DNA of 64,000 nucleotides. Source: Pseudomonas sp. LS44 (GTDB taxonomy: Bacteria; Pseudomonadota; Gammaproteobacteria; Pseudomonadales; Pseudomonadaceae). Position 1 is the stretch's first letter. Each line of letters opens with the position of its first letter. Shown here piece by piece: positions 36,115 through 44,338 of this stretch. The DNA lies in assembly GCF_024730785.1 (NCBI RefSeq), contig NZ_CP102830.1:558001-622000 (forward strand), written 5' to 3'. Made by a program: the position numbers and the translations under genes. A model generated the notes under the pieces. That model worked only from the letters and a program-made list of their open reading frames with translations. It did not search any database and was not told where the DNA came from.

Positions 36115-39100
36115 CTACCAGGTGTCCACGAACGGGCGTTTCTTGCCCTCGCGCTTGGGCGGCTGAGGCGCTGCGTTGAGGCCCCGGAGCAGCCAGGCGC
36201 GGGTGTCCTGCGGATCGATCACCGCATCGATCTCGAGGAAGCTGGCCATGTTGATCGCCTTGCCGCTGTCGTAGGCCTTGGCCACCAGTTTGTCGAACAG
36301 CGCCTGACGCGCCGCGGGGTCGGCCTGGGCCGCCAGTTCCTTGGAGAAACCGAGGCGCACCGCGCCCTCCAGGCCCATGGCGCCGAACTCGGCGCTCGGC
36401 CAGGCGATGGTGAACAGTGGCGAGTGGAAACTGCCGGCGGCCATCGCCTGGGCGCCGAGGCCGTAGCCCTTGCGCAGCACCACAGTGAAGAACGGCACGC
36501 TGAGGCTGGCCGCGGCGACGAAGATGCGCGACACGTGGCGCACCGTGGCCTGCTTCTCCGCCTCCGGGCCGACCATGAAGCCGGGGGTGTCGCACAGCGA
36601 GATGATCGGCAGGTCGAAGGCGTCGCACAGCTGCATAAAGCGCGCGGCTTTGTCGCCGGCCAGCGCGTCGATGGCGCCGCCCAGATGCGCAGGGTTGTTG
36701 GCGATCAGGCCGAACGCCTGGCCTTCGATGCGCACCAGCGCGGTGATCAGCCCGGGCGCGAACTGGCGGCGCAGTTCCAGCACGCTGCCAGTATCTGCAA
36801 GCAACTCGATGACCCGACGGATGTCGTAGATACGCAGACGGTTTTCCGGAATGACCTGGCGCAGCTCGCGTTGGTCGACGCACTGCCAGTCGCTCAGCGG
36901 CCCTTGGAAATACCCCAGGTATTGCTTGGCGACGCGCACCGCCTCGGCTTCGTCGGCGACCAGCACATCGATCACCCCGTTGGGCGCCTGCACGCTGACC
37001 GGGCCGACCTGTTCCGGCGTGAAACTGCCTAGCCCGCCACCTTCGATCATCGCCGGCCCGGCCATGCCCAGGGTGGTGTCCTGGGCGGCGATGATCACAT
37101 CGCAGCAGCCGAGCAGCGCCGCGTTACCGGCGAAGCAGCGCCCCGAGACCACGCCGACCAGCGGCACCAGGCCGGACAGCTTGGCCATGCCGACGAAGGT
37201 GTGGCAGTCCAGCCCGGCGACGCCGACGAAATCGCTGTCGCCCGGCCGCCCGCCACCGCCCTCGGCGAATAACACCAGCGGCAGCCGCCACTGCTCGGCG
37301 AGCTGCAGCATGCGGTCGGTTTTCTTGTGATTCATCATCCCCTGGGTGCCGGCGAACACCGTGTAGTCGTAGGCTATGGCCATGCAGCGCGCCGCCTGGT
37401 CACCGAATTGCGTGGCGTTGACCGTGCCGATGCCGGCGATCAGGCCGTCCGCCGGACTCTGTTCGATCAGCTCCTCGAGCGAACTGCGCCGCCGGCGTGC
37501 GGCCAGGGCCAGGGCGCCGTATTCGATGAAGCTGTCGGCATCCAGCAGCGCGGCGAGGTTCTCGCGGGTGGTGCGCTGGCCAGTCTTGCGCCGCCGCGCC
37601 ACGGCCTGTGGGCGGCGTGCGTCGCCGAGCACGGCATGGCGTTCGAGCACTTCAGCCAGGTCGGCGCGGATCTGCGCCAGGTCGCGGCTTTCCTCGGTCT
37701 GTGCGGCGGTACCGGCCACCTCCGCCGGCTCGATGAACAGCAACGGCTGGCCTTCGTTGAGCGCCTGGCCCGGTTGCGCGGTGAGCAGGCGGACCATGCC
37801 GCTATGGCTGGCCGTGACCACGAACTCCATCTTCATCGCTTCGAGCACGGCGATCTGCTGACCGAGCGCCACGCCGTCGCCCTCGGCCACTTCCAGGCTC
37901 ACCAGTACGCCGGTGCTCGGCGTAGTCAGCGGCAGGCAGCCGGGCGGTACCTCATTGGCCGCGACTTGGGCGCTGTCGGCGGCCGTGCAGTTGGCGAAGT
38001 ACAGGTGCGGATGGGCCTGCGCCTGGGCGGCCAGCAAGTCGGCGAGGTGGCGTTCGACGTAACGGGTGTCGACCTGGTTGCTTGCCACCTCGGGCAGGCG
38101 CAGCAGGTTTTGCAGCAGGTGCAGGTTGCTCGCCACGCCTTCCAGACGGAATTCGCACAGCGCCCGGTAGGCGCGGCGCAGGGCGCTCGGATAATCCGCC
38201 GCCTGGGCGATCACCTTGGCCAGCAGCGAGTCGTAGCTGGGGCTGACCGGGTAGCCGGCATAGCCGTAACCGTCGACACGCAGACCGGGGCCGGACGGCG
38301 GTTCGTAGGCGCTGAGCGTGCCGGCGGCCGGGCGGGTGCTGCCGTCGGCGTGCATGCTTTCCAGGTTGACGCGCACTTGCACGGCGTAGCCCTGCGTCGC
38401 GGGTGGCGTGCTTAGATCCAGTTCGGCGAGGCTGTGGCCGGCGGCGAGTCTGAGCTGGGTATGCAGCAGATCGACGCCGGTAATTTGTTCGGTGACGGTG
38501 TGCTCGACCTGGATGCGCGGATTGGCTTCCATGAAATAGAAGCGTCCCGGCTGCGCCTCATCGAGGAGGAATTCGAAGGTGCCGAGGCCTTGATAGGCCA
38601 CTTCGCCGGCCAGGCGCAGCGCCGCGTCGATCAGCGCGTTGCGGGTGGCAGCGGGCAAGCCGGGGCTGGGGGCAACTTCCACTAATTTCTGGTGGCGACG
38701 CTGCAGGCTGCACTCGCGCTCCCACACATGGCTGACCGCGCCGCTGCTGTCGCCGAGCACCTGGATTTCGATGTGCCGGGCGTGTGCTACCAGTTGTTCG
38801 ACGTACAGCGCGGGGTTGCCGAACGCCGCTTGCGCCTCCGATTGACAGCGCGCGTAGGCGTCGTCCAACTCGGCCATGTCATGGACCGCGCGCATGCCGC
38901 GGCCGCCGCCGCCGGCCAACGCCTTGAGCATCAGCGCGCCGTGCTCGGCGAGAAACTCGCGCGCCTCGTCGAGCGTCACCGCACGGTTGATCCCCGCCAC
39001 CAGCGGTACCCCGCAGCGCTCGGCCAGGGCGCGCGCCTGGGCCTTGTCGCCGAACAGTTCGAGCACCGCTGCGCTCGGGCCGACGAAGGTCAGGCCGGCA

Positions 39101-39390
39101 GCCTGGCAGCGGCGTGCGAATCCGGCGTTCTCGGCGAGAAAGCCGTAGCCGGGATGAATCGCCGTGCAGCCGTGTGCGCGGGCGATGCCGATCAGCTGTT
39201 CGATGTCCAGATAAGCCGGCACCCCGCGACCCTTGAGCGGCACCGCCTGGTCGGCCTTGCGCACGTGCAGCGACGCGCCGTCGTCTTCGGCGTACACGGC
39301 GACGCTGCGGATATCCAGCTCGGCGCAGGCGCGGGCAATGCGAATGGCGATTTCGCCACGGTTGGCGATCAGCAGGGCGGCGAAAGGCAT
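36115..39390 (-). CDS. single-chain acyl-CoA carboxylase (BC-BCCP-CT fusion)
   Basis: This 1091-residue protein combines all three parts of a biotin-dependent acyl-CoA carboxylase. Residues 1-450 are biotin carboxylase (LLIANRGEIAIRIARA, KALAGGGGRGMR, FMEANPRIQVEHTVTE). The biotinyl domain has VLEAMKMEF with Lys520. Residues from about 570 form a carboxyltransferase with both beta-like and alpha-like halves (GIGTVNATQFG, FAEGGGGRPG, CDTPGFMVGPEAE). Most acyl-CoA carboxylases split these between two chains; one-chain long-chain acyl-CoA carboxylases are known from other bacteria. The substrate here is unknown. The ATG 39390 fits the family N-terminus; the frame is open upstream to 39552. It stands alone, divergent from a PAP2 gene. 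Confidence 0.88.
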   Translation of the reverse strand: MPFAALLIANRGEIAIRIARACAELDIRSVAVYAEDDGASLHVRKADQAVPLKGRGVPAYLDIEQLIGIARAHGCTAIHPGYGFLAENAGFARRCQAAGLTFVGPSAAVLELFGDKAQARALAERCGVPLVAGINRAVTLDEAREFLAEHGALMLKALAGGGGRGMRAVHDMAELDDAYARCQSEAQAAFGNPALYVEQLVAHARHIEIQVLGDSSGAVSHVWERECSLQRRHQKLVEVAPSPGLPAATRNALIDAALRLAGEVAYQGLGTFEFLLDEAQPGRFYFMEANPRIQVEHTVTEQITGVDLLHTQLRLAAGHSLAELDLSTPPATQGYAVQVRVNLESMHADGSTRPAAGTLSAYEPPSGPGLRVDGYGYAGYPVSPSYDSLLAKVIAQAADYPSALRRAYRALCEFRLEGVASNLHLLQNLLRLPEVASNQVDTRYVERHLADLLAAQAQAHPHLYFANCTAADSAQVAANEVPPGCLPLTTPSTGVLVSLEVAEGDGVALGQQIAVLEAMKMEFVVTASHSGMVRLLTAQPGQALNEGQPLLFIEPAEVAGTAAQTEESRDLAQIRADLAEVLERHAVLGDARRPQAVARRRKTGQRTTRENLAALLDADSFIEYGALALAARRRRSSLEELIEQSPADGLIAGIGTVNATQFGDQAARCMAIAYDYTVFAGTQGMMNHKKTDRMLQLAEQWRLPLVLFAEGGGGRPGDSDFVGVAGLDCHTFVGMAKLSGLVPLVGVVSGRCFAGNAALLGCCDVIIAAQDTTLGMAGPAMIEGGGLGSFTPEQVGPVSVQAPNGVIDVLVADEAEAVRVAKQYLGYFQGPLSDWQCVDQRELRQVIPENRLRIYDIRRVIELLADTGSVLELRRQFAPGLITALVRIEGQAFGLIANNPAHLGGAIDALAGDKAARFMQLCDAFDLPIISLCDTPGFMVGPEAEKQATVRHVSRIFVAAASLSVPFFTVVLRKGYGLGAQAMAAGSFHSPLFTIAWPSAEFGAMGLEGAVRLGFSKELAAQADPAARQALFDKLVAKAYDSGKAINMASFLEIDAVIDPQDTRAWLLRGLNAAPQPPKREGKKRPFVDTW

Positions 39391-39603
39391 GGCGGGTTCC
39401 CGATCAGGTGATAGCTGCAGCATAGGTAGCTGGGCCGGCGGGCTGAAGCTTGGTCTAGTCAGCCGAATGTCGGTACCCCGTGCAGCCTTATCACCAGCGC
39501 TACGATTCTTTACGGCGAAACACTGGCGGCACCGGGTGTCTCGCTGGTTCAATCGACTGGCTGGTCATCGACCAGTGCTAACCCATAACAATAAGGAATC
39601 GTC

Positions 39604-40515
39604 ATGTTTGAATTGCTGCACAGCCTGGATTGGGTGCTGCCATTGCGCTCGCCAGAGCTGACCCAGGTAGCCAACGGCTTTACCTGGCTAGGGTATGGAA
39701 CCTTCCTGCTGTTCGCCGTGCCGATCGGCTACTGGGCCTGGAACAAGGGCACGTTCTTTCGCCTGCTACTGCTGCTCGGGGTAACCGCGTGGCTCAACGC
39801 GTTGTTCAAGGACCTCTTTCAAGATCCGCGGCCGCCGCTGGAACTGCGCCTGGACGACCGCGTCGGGGAAAGCTTCGGCTTGCCCAGCGGCCATGCGCAG
39901 ATGGCCGTGGTGCTGTGGCTGGGCCTGGCCTACGAAATGCGCCGCGCCTGGTTCTGGGTGGTCTGCGGGCTGATTTGCCTGGGGGTGATCCTCAGTCGCC
40001 TGTATCTCGGTGCTCACGATGTCGAGGACGTGCTGGTCGGCGCGCTGCTCGGCGGGGTGACCTTGCTGGTGTTCGCGAGGGTCAAGGACTGGGCGTGGTG
40101 GCGCGAGGCGCATGTGGCCTGGCCGATGCTGGGCGTGGTGCTAATTAGCGCGGTCAGCCTGGCACTGTGGCCGGGTGAGGCGCCGGATTATGTGCCGTTG
40201 TTCACCGGTCTGTTGGTGGGCGCCATTGCCGGTTGGCGCATTGAGCAGCGGCTGCTCGATTTCAGTAGCGCGGTAGCGCTGTGGCGCTGCGTGCTGGCCG
40301 GCGTGCTGGGTGCGCTGGGCTTTGTCCTGCTGCAAAAGCTGCTCAAGTTTGTCGGCGCCAATGTCGCGCTCGAGCCGCTGTACTGGCAGATGCTGCGCGG
40401 CCTGGCGATGGGCCTGTTCGTCACCCTGCTAATGCCGTGGCTGCTGGTCAAGGTACGCCTGCTGCCGGCGCGCCGGATGCCAGCAGCGCCAAGCGCCGAG
40501 TTGGTGGACGCGTAG
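39604..40515 (+). CDS. PAP2-family membrane phosphatase
   Basis: The protein is 303 residues and membrane bound, with about six to eight hydrophobic segments. The three PAP2 signatures are in order: KDLFQDPRP (K-x6-RP), PSGHAQ, and SRLYLGAHDVEDVL (SRxxxxxHxxxD). Such enzymes remove phosphate from lipid phosphates such as undecaprenyl pyrophosphate or phosphatidic acid at the membrane surface. It has extra C-terminal membrane segments beyond the core domain, seen also in LssY/PgpB-like relatives. The ATG at 39604 follows AAGGAATC. It is divergent from the carboxylase gene; no functional link is evident. Confidence 0.88.
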   Translation: MFELLHSLDWVLPLRSPELTQVANGFTWLGYGTFLLFAVPIGYWAWNKGTFFRLLLLLGVTAWLNALFKDLFQDPRPPLELRLDDRVGESFGLPSGHAQMAVVLWLGLAYEMRRAWFWVVCGLICLGVILSRLYLGAHDVEDVLVGALLGGVTLLVFARVKDWAWWREAHVAWPMLGVVLISAVSLALWPGEAPDYVPLFTGLLVGAIAGWRIEQRLLDFSSAVALWRCVLAGVLGALGFVLLQKLLKFVGANVALEPLYWQMLRGLAMGLFVTLLMPWLLVKVRLLPARRMPAAPSAELVDA

Positions 40516-40682
40516 GGTGTACTCGCGCAGCAGCACGCCGGGGGAGCGGGCGATGCCGGCGAATGGTGAACTGTTCGTGACCCTGGCGATGCCTGGCTGC
40601 TGGTCCAGGCAAGGCTGCTGGTGGCGTAGCACAGTGCCGAGGTGAAGCCGTCGCCGATATCGGCAGGCTGACGAGGGTTGCC

Positions 40683-40721
40683 AACAGCAGAGCGCCGGAC
40701 AATGTCCGGCGCTCTGCTGTT
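40683..40721. terminator. strong bidirectional hairpin
   Basis: Perfect 19-bp arms AACAGCAGAGCGCCGGACA and TGTCCGGCGCTCTGCTGTT surround one central base. It sits 41 bp after the stop of the minus-strand APC transporter gene and 168 bp after the PAP2 stop, between convergent genes. T-tracts are weak (CTGTT), so it is a likely but not certain Rho-independent terminator. Confidence 0.65.
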
Positions 40722-40762
40722 CGGTCCAGCCGGTTACCGGCCGGCGTCGTGGTGCAGTCGTG

Positions 40763-42214
40763 TTACAGGCTCAGATGCCCGGTCCACAGACCGATCAATG
40801 CGGCCAGGGCCATGCCAACCACGACCAGGCACACCAGCCATTCGGCGGCGTTGAGTTTCTGCCGTTGCTCGCGTTTGCCAAGGATGAACAGCGGCAAGCC
40901 GATCATCCACACCACGGCGGCAAGCAGTACGTATTTCAGGCCGGCGCCGTAGAGCATGAACACCACGAAGGCGATGGCGATACCGGCCAGCAGGGTTTCC
41001 CCTGCGCGGCCGCGGGCGCGATCGCCTTCATAGCCCTTGCCGGCCAGCCCGCACTTGAACGCATACAGCGAGGACAGCAGGTAAGGCAGCAGTGCCAGCG
41101 AGGTGGAGAAGGCCAGCAAGGCCAGGTAGCCGGCGTGGCTGAAACCGGCGACCAGCATCATCACCTGGGCAATGCCGGTGGTCAGCCACATGGCGTTGCG
41201 CGGCGCGCCATTGGCGTTGAGTCGACCGATCCACTGGGTGGCGCTTTTACCGCGTCCGGCGAGCATCACTTCCTCGGCGCTCAGGGCGACCCAGGCGATC
41301 AGCGCACCGAGCACCGAGACGATCAGACAGATATCGATCAGGATGCCGCCCCAGGGGCCGACCATGGCGGCCATCAGACCGGCCATCGAAGGTTGATGCA
41401 GAGCGGTGATCTGCGCTGCCGGCAAGATGCCGAGGGCCAGCACCGAGGTACCGACCAGCAGCACGCAGACGATGATTGCGCCGATCGTCGAGGCCTTGGC
41501 GACATCCGACTGTTTGCGGGCACGGGTGGCGTAGATGGTGCCGGACTCCAGGCCGATCAGCGTCCACATGGCGGCCAGCAACACGGTCTTGCTCTGGTCG
41601 AAGACCGAGGCGTCATGACTGCTACCGTAGAAGTCGGTCATGAAGATCTTGCTGTCGAAGTGGTAGATGGCGAAGGCGATGAACAGCACGATCGGCACCA
41701 CTTTGGCCACGGTGGCGATGTTGTTCACCGTGGTGCTGGTCTTCACGCCGCGCAGCACCAGGCCGTTGATGATCCACAACAGCGCCGAGGCGGCGATGAT
41801 GGCTGGCCAGGTGGTGCCCTCGCCGAAGTACGAGAACACCCCGAAAGCGCCGAGGGCGCTGAAGATCACTACCAGGTAGGAGGCGTTGCCGATGGCGTCG
41901 CCGGCGCCGTGGCCGTAGGCGCCGAGGAAGCCGCCGATGTGCCCGAAACCAGCTTTCGACCAGCCGTAGATACCGTCGTCGATGTCTTTCTGGCGTAGGG
42001 TGAGGTTGCGGTAGACGGACACCAGGGCAAGCATGCCGAGGGCGACGATGGTCCAGCCGAATAGGATGCCGAGGGTGCCGGCACCGCCGGTGAGGGTAGC
42101 GGGCAGGGCGAAGATGCCCGAGCCGATGGCGCTGCCGACGATCAGGGCCGTCAGGCCGAATAGCCCGACCTTGCCGCTGTCCACGGCTGTTTGGATTTCA
42201 CTTTCAACTTTCAT
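40763..42214 (-). CDS. APC-family amino acid/polyamine antiporter
   Basis: The protein is 483 residues with about 12 transmembrane helices. GLTALIVGSAIGSGIFALP at the N-terminus is the substrate-binding unwound helix 1 of the APC superfamily. It resembles the basic amino acid/polyamine antiporter group that includes ArcD (arginine-ornithine) and lysine-cadaverine exchangers. Specificity cannot be read from the sequence, and no arginine deiminase or decarboxylase gene lies beside it. The ATG at 42214 has AAGGAGTGGTAC in front. It lies directly downstream of ispA on the same strand with a gap of about 205 bp. Confidence 0.82.
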   Translation of the reverse strand: MKVESEIQTAVDSGKVGLFGLTALIVGSAIGSGIFALPATLTGGAGTLGILFGWTIVALGMLALVSVYRNLTLRQKDIDDGIYGWSKAGFGHIGGFLGAYGHGAGDAIGNASYLVVIFSALGAFGVFSYFGEGTTWPAIIAASALLWIINGLVLRGVKTSTTVNNIATVAKVVPIVLFIAFAIYHFDSKIFMTDFYGSSHDASVFDQSKTVLLAAMWTLIGLESGTIYATRARKQSDVAKASTIGAIIVCVLLVGTSVLALGILPAAQITALHQPSMAGLMAAMVGPWGGILIDICLIVSVLGALIAWVALSAEEVMLAGRGKSATQWIGRLNANGAPRNAMWLTTGIAQVMMLVAGFSHAGYLALLAFSTSLALLPYLLSSLYAFKCGLAGKGYEGDRARGRAGETLLAGIAIAFVVFMLYGAGLKYVLLAAVVWMIGLPLFILGKREQRQKLNAAEWLVCLVVVGMALAALIGLWTGHLSL

Positions 42215-42419
42215 GTACCACTCCTTGGGTCAGTTATCCGACCTCGAGCCTAGACATGTGCTGATCGTTATAGAGCCGGGAGCGGAGTAAAAATTTGATC
42301 CAGCGCAACGGCGGCACCAGTAGGACTACCGCGCGGATGAGTGGTGTGACTTTGCGAGCCAGGACGCGGTGGATAACTGCGCCGGCTCCGCGACAGGGGG
42401 ATTGTCTGCTGGCGGCGGC

Positions 42420-43307
42420 TCAGCTGCGTCGTTCGACGATATAGCGCGCCAGCTCGCGCAGCGGTTCGGCGTTGCCATCGAATGGCTGCAACGCCAGCAG
42501 GGCCTGATCGCGCAGCTCCAGGGCATAGGCCTTGGCCGCCTCCAAGCCGAGCAGGGCGGGGTAGGTGGGCTTGTGGTTGGCTTGATCCTTACCCTGGGTT
42601 TTCCCCAGGGTGGCGGTGTCGCTTTCCACGTCGAGGATGTCGTCCTGCACCTGAAACGCCAGCCCCACAGCCTGCGCATAGCTGTGCAACGCCTGGAGGC
42701 TGGTGGCGTCGGCGCGGCCGCTGGCCAGCGCGCCGAGTTGCACGCTGGCTTCGATCAAGGCGCCGGTCTTGTGCCGGTGCATGATCTCCAGTGCCTGTTG
42801 ATCCAGCGTTTGGCCGACCGAGCCGAGGTCGATGGCTTGCCCGCCGACCATGCCCGAAGGGCCTGCCGCACGGCTCAGCGCGGTCAGCATAGCCAGGCGA
42901 ATCTCGGCGGCATGCGGGTTGCGCAGAGGATCGGCGAGAACTTCGAACGCCAGGCTCTGCAGGCCGTCGCCGGCGAGGATTGCGCTGGCTTCGTCGAAGG
43001 CTTTGTGAGTAGTGGGCTGGCCGCGCCGCAGATCGTCGTCGTCCATCGCCGGCAGGTCGTCATGTACCAGCGAATAGGCGTGGATCAGCTCCACTGCGCA
43101 GGCGGCGCCGTCGGCCTGGGCCTCGGCTCCGCCGAGCGCCTGGCACGCGGCGTAGGCGAGGAGCGGGCGGACTCGCTTGCCACCGTTCATCACGCTGTAG
43201 CGCATGGCCTGGTAGAGGCGTTCAAGCTCGCCGCGCGGCGCTTGCATCAGGACATCCAGCGCCGCATCGACGCGCCGCTGGCAATGTTGTTGGTAGCTAT
43301 CGATCAT
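42420..43307 (-). CDS. ispA: farnesyl diphosphate synthase
   Basis: IspA, 295 residues, joins isopentenyl diphosphate to dimethylallyl and geranyl diphosphates to give farnesyl diphosphate for quinones and undecaprenyl carriers. The first aspartate-rich motif is [15 protein letters not shown] and the second [18 protein letters not shown] and KTGALIEA are also in place. The true start ATG 43307 overlaps the xseB stop by four bases; the much longer open frame upstream is an overlap with xseB and beyond. It is in an operon with xseB. dxs, usually next, is displaced. Confidence 0.95.
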   Translation of the reverse strand: MIDSYQQHCQRRVDAALDVLMQAPRGELERLYQAMRYSVMNGGKRVRPLLAYAACQALGGAEAQADGAACAVELIHAYSLVHDDLPAMDDDDLRRGQPTTHKAFDEASAILAGDGLQSLAFEVLADPLRNPHAAEIRLAMLTALSRAAGPSGMVGGQAIDLGSVGQTLDQQALEIMHRHKTGALIEASVQLGALASGRADATSLQALHSYAQAVGLAFQVQDDILDVESDTATLGKTQGKDQANHKPTYPALLGLEAAKAYALELRDQALLALQPFDGNAEPLRELARYIVERRS

Positions 43308-43546
43308 GCCTGCTCGTCCGCATCGAACGGAGCTTCCTGCAGTTCGCCATCGCGTTCGAGGAGGATCTGCACTTTCTGCTCTGCCTGGGCCAGGGCGCCC
43401 TGGCATTCGCGGGTCAGACGGATGCCTTGCTCGAAGGTGGTCAGCGAGTCTTCCAGCGACAGCTCGCCGCTTTCCAGGCGCTCGACCAGGGTTTGCAGTT
43501 CGGTGAGCGACTGTTCGAAATCGGGGGAGGTTTTCTTGCGGGCCAT
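43304..43546 (-). CDS. xseB: exodeoxyribonuclease VII small subunit
   Basis: XseB is 80 residues, with the family pattern [32 protein letters not shown], a helical hairpin, followed by [11 protein letters not shown]. Several copies bind the large subunit XseA to form exonuclease VII, which degrades single-stranded DNA from both ends. It overlaps ispA by four bases and is the first gene of this pair. Confidence 0.95.
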   Translation of the reverse strand: MARKKTSPDFEQSLTELQTLVERLESGELSLEDSLTTFEQGIRLTRECQGALAQAEQKVQILLERDGELQEAPFDADEQA

Positions 43547-43682
43547 GGTGGCATTCTCGGCGGGAAATCAGCGGCGCGACACTAGCAGAGCGTCGCGCGC
43601 CAGGGCAAATCGCCCGGACCGTCTGCGCCGGGGCGGCGACCGATATTTCCCTTGAGCGAATGGATTGTCGCCCGTCTCGAAA

Positions 43683-43710
43683 TGCAGGAGGCCACTCGTG
43701 ACCTCCTGCA
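43683..43710. promoter_or_regulatory. near-perfect palindrome before a small gene
   Basis: TGCAGGAGG and CCTCCTGCA arms, with inner CAC/GTG pairs, form a 28-bp palindrome ten bases before the ATG at 43720. It could be an operator or an RNA hairpin that hides the ribosome site of the small gene. Confidence 0.4.
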
Positions 43711-43719
43711 GGGTGAGCC

Positions 43720-43854
43720 ATGACCAGCCAGCACGCCAGCCAAGATCCGCGCAATCCCGACCTGATCAATCCACCTCGTGAGGATGAGGACGCCGATCAG
43801 CTCGTCGACCCTATTGCCGGACGATCCGGGTATCGACGGCAACGATGGCTCTAA
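43720..43854 (+). CDS. small acidic hypothetical protein, possibly frameshifted
   Basis: A 44-codon ORF starts MTSQHASQDPRNPDLINPPR and continues with an acidic EDEDADQLVDPIAG stretch. After that the reading frame turns basic (RSGYRRQRWL). The +1 frame from the same point gives DDPGIDGNDGSNQPT and then a stop, which fits the acidic, Gly/Asp-rich style of the first part better. A frameshift or a sequence error near 43815 is therefore possible. A Rho-independent terminator follows at 43880. No function was recognised. It is divergent from xseB. Confidence 0.4.
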   Translation: MTSQHASQDPRNPDLINPPREDEDADQLVDPIAGRSGYRRQRWL

Positions 43855-43879
43855 TCAGCCAACTTGAGGGAGCGCAACG

Positions 43880-43902
43880 AGCCGGCATTTGCCGGCTTTC
43901 TG
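43880..43902 (+). terminator. Rho-independent terminator
   Basis: The stem AGCCGGC / GCCGGCT with an ATTT loop is followed by TTCTG. It would end a transcript from the small gene at 43720. The 430 bases from here to the integrase contain a second terminator, the integrase arm-type repeats, and a 22-codon ORF at 44021 that is too short to support. Confidence 0.6.
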
Positions 43903-44145
43903 GGGGCTGAACCGCCGACGCCAGCGTTCCTCAAGGGTGGCGCGCCGATCATCCTCTTGGCTGAACTTTCCCGTTTGGCGCCGCTTCTACCTGGAGCATC
44001 CACAATCGGAGGGCACGCCATGCACGTCAGTCCGTTGTCTTTCGCATTGATTGCCGCGCTGGCATTCGACTGCGGAACACGCTGGTGATGGCTCACAGAT
44101 CCCTGCCGTTAGTCGTTGCGGTGCTTCGGGTGTTTTTACGGGCAA

Positions 44146-44171
44146 TAAAAAAGCCGGCTTGTGGCCGGCTT
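44146..44171 (-). terminator. Rho-independent terminator, minus strand
   Basis: On the minus strand AAGCCGGCC ACA AGCCGGCTTTTTTATT has a strong stem and six T residues. No intact minus-strand gene now ends here, so it may be left from a gene displaced when the integrative element entered. Its stem core is the same as that at 43880. Confidence 0.6.
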
Positions 44172-44285
44172 AACTAGCGTCCGTTAGAGTTCGACGGATT
44201 CCGTTAAGCCCTAGTAGTTACGGGGCTTGCAGCCTATCATGCGTCCGAAGCCTTCCGACTGTTTGCGCAAAAATCCACCGCCAAG

Positions 44286-44320
44286 GTGTGGGTCAAAGTG
44301 TGGGTCGGGAGGTGTGGGTC
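44286..44320 (+). repeat. three GTGTGGGTC direct repeats before the integrase
   Basis: GTGTGGGTC occurs at 44286-44294, 44298-44306 and 44312-44320. Short direct repeats next to an integrase gene are typical arm-type binding sites of tyrosine recombinases, or sites for autoregulation. They lie 19-53 bp before the integrase start. Confidence 0.6.
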
Positions 44321-44338
44321 AGGATTTTGGAGGGCTGT

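Noticed and set aside
43864..44088. 74-codon plus-strand ORF after the small acidic gene
   Set aside because: It runs through a Rho-independent terminator and has no ribosome site.
44021..44089. 22-codon ORF with a fair ribosome site (MHVSPLSFALIAALAFDCGT)
   Set aside because: Too short and without any family support; could be a signal-peptide-like remnant but not claimed.
44172..44286. tRNA or tmRNA 3' end as integration site
   Set aside because: The GTTCGACGGATTCCG stretch looked T-arm-like at first, but no acceptor stem, CCA or other arms could be built.
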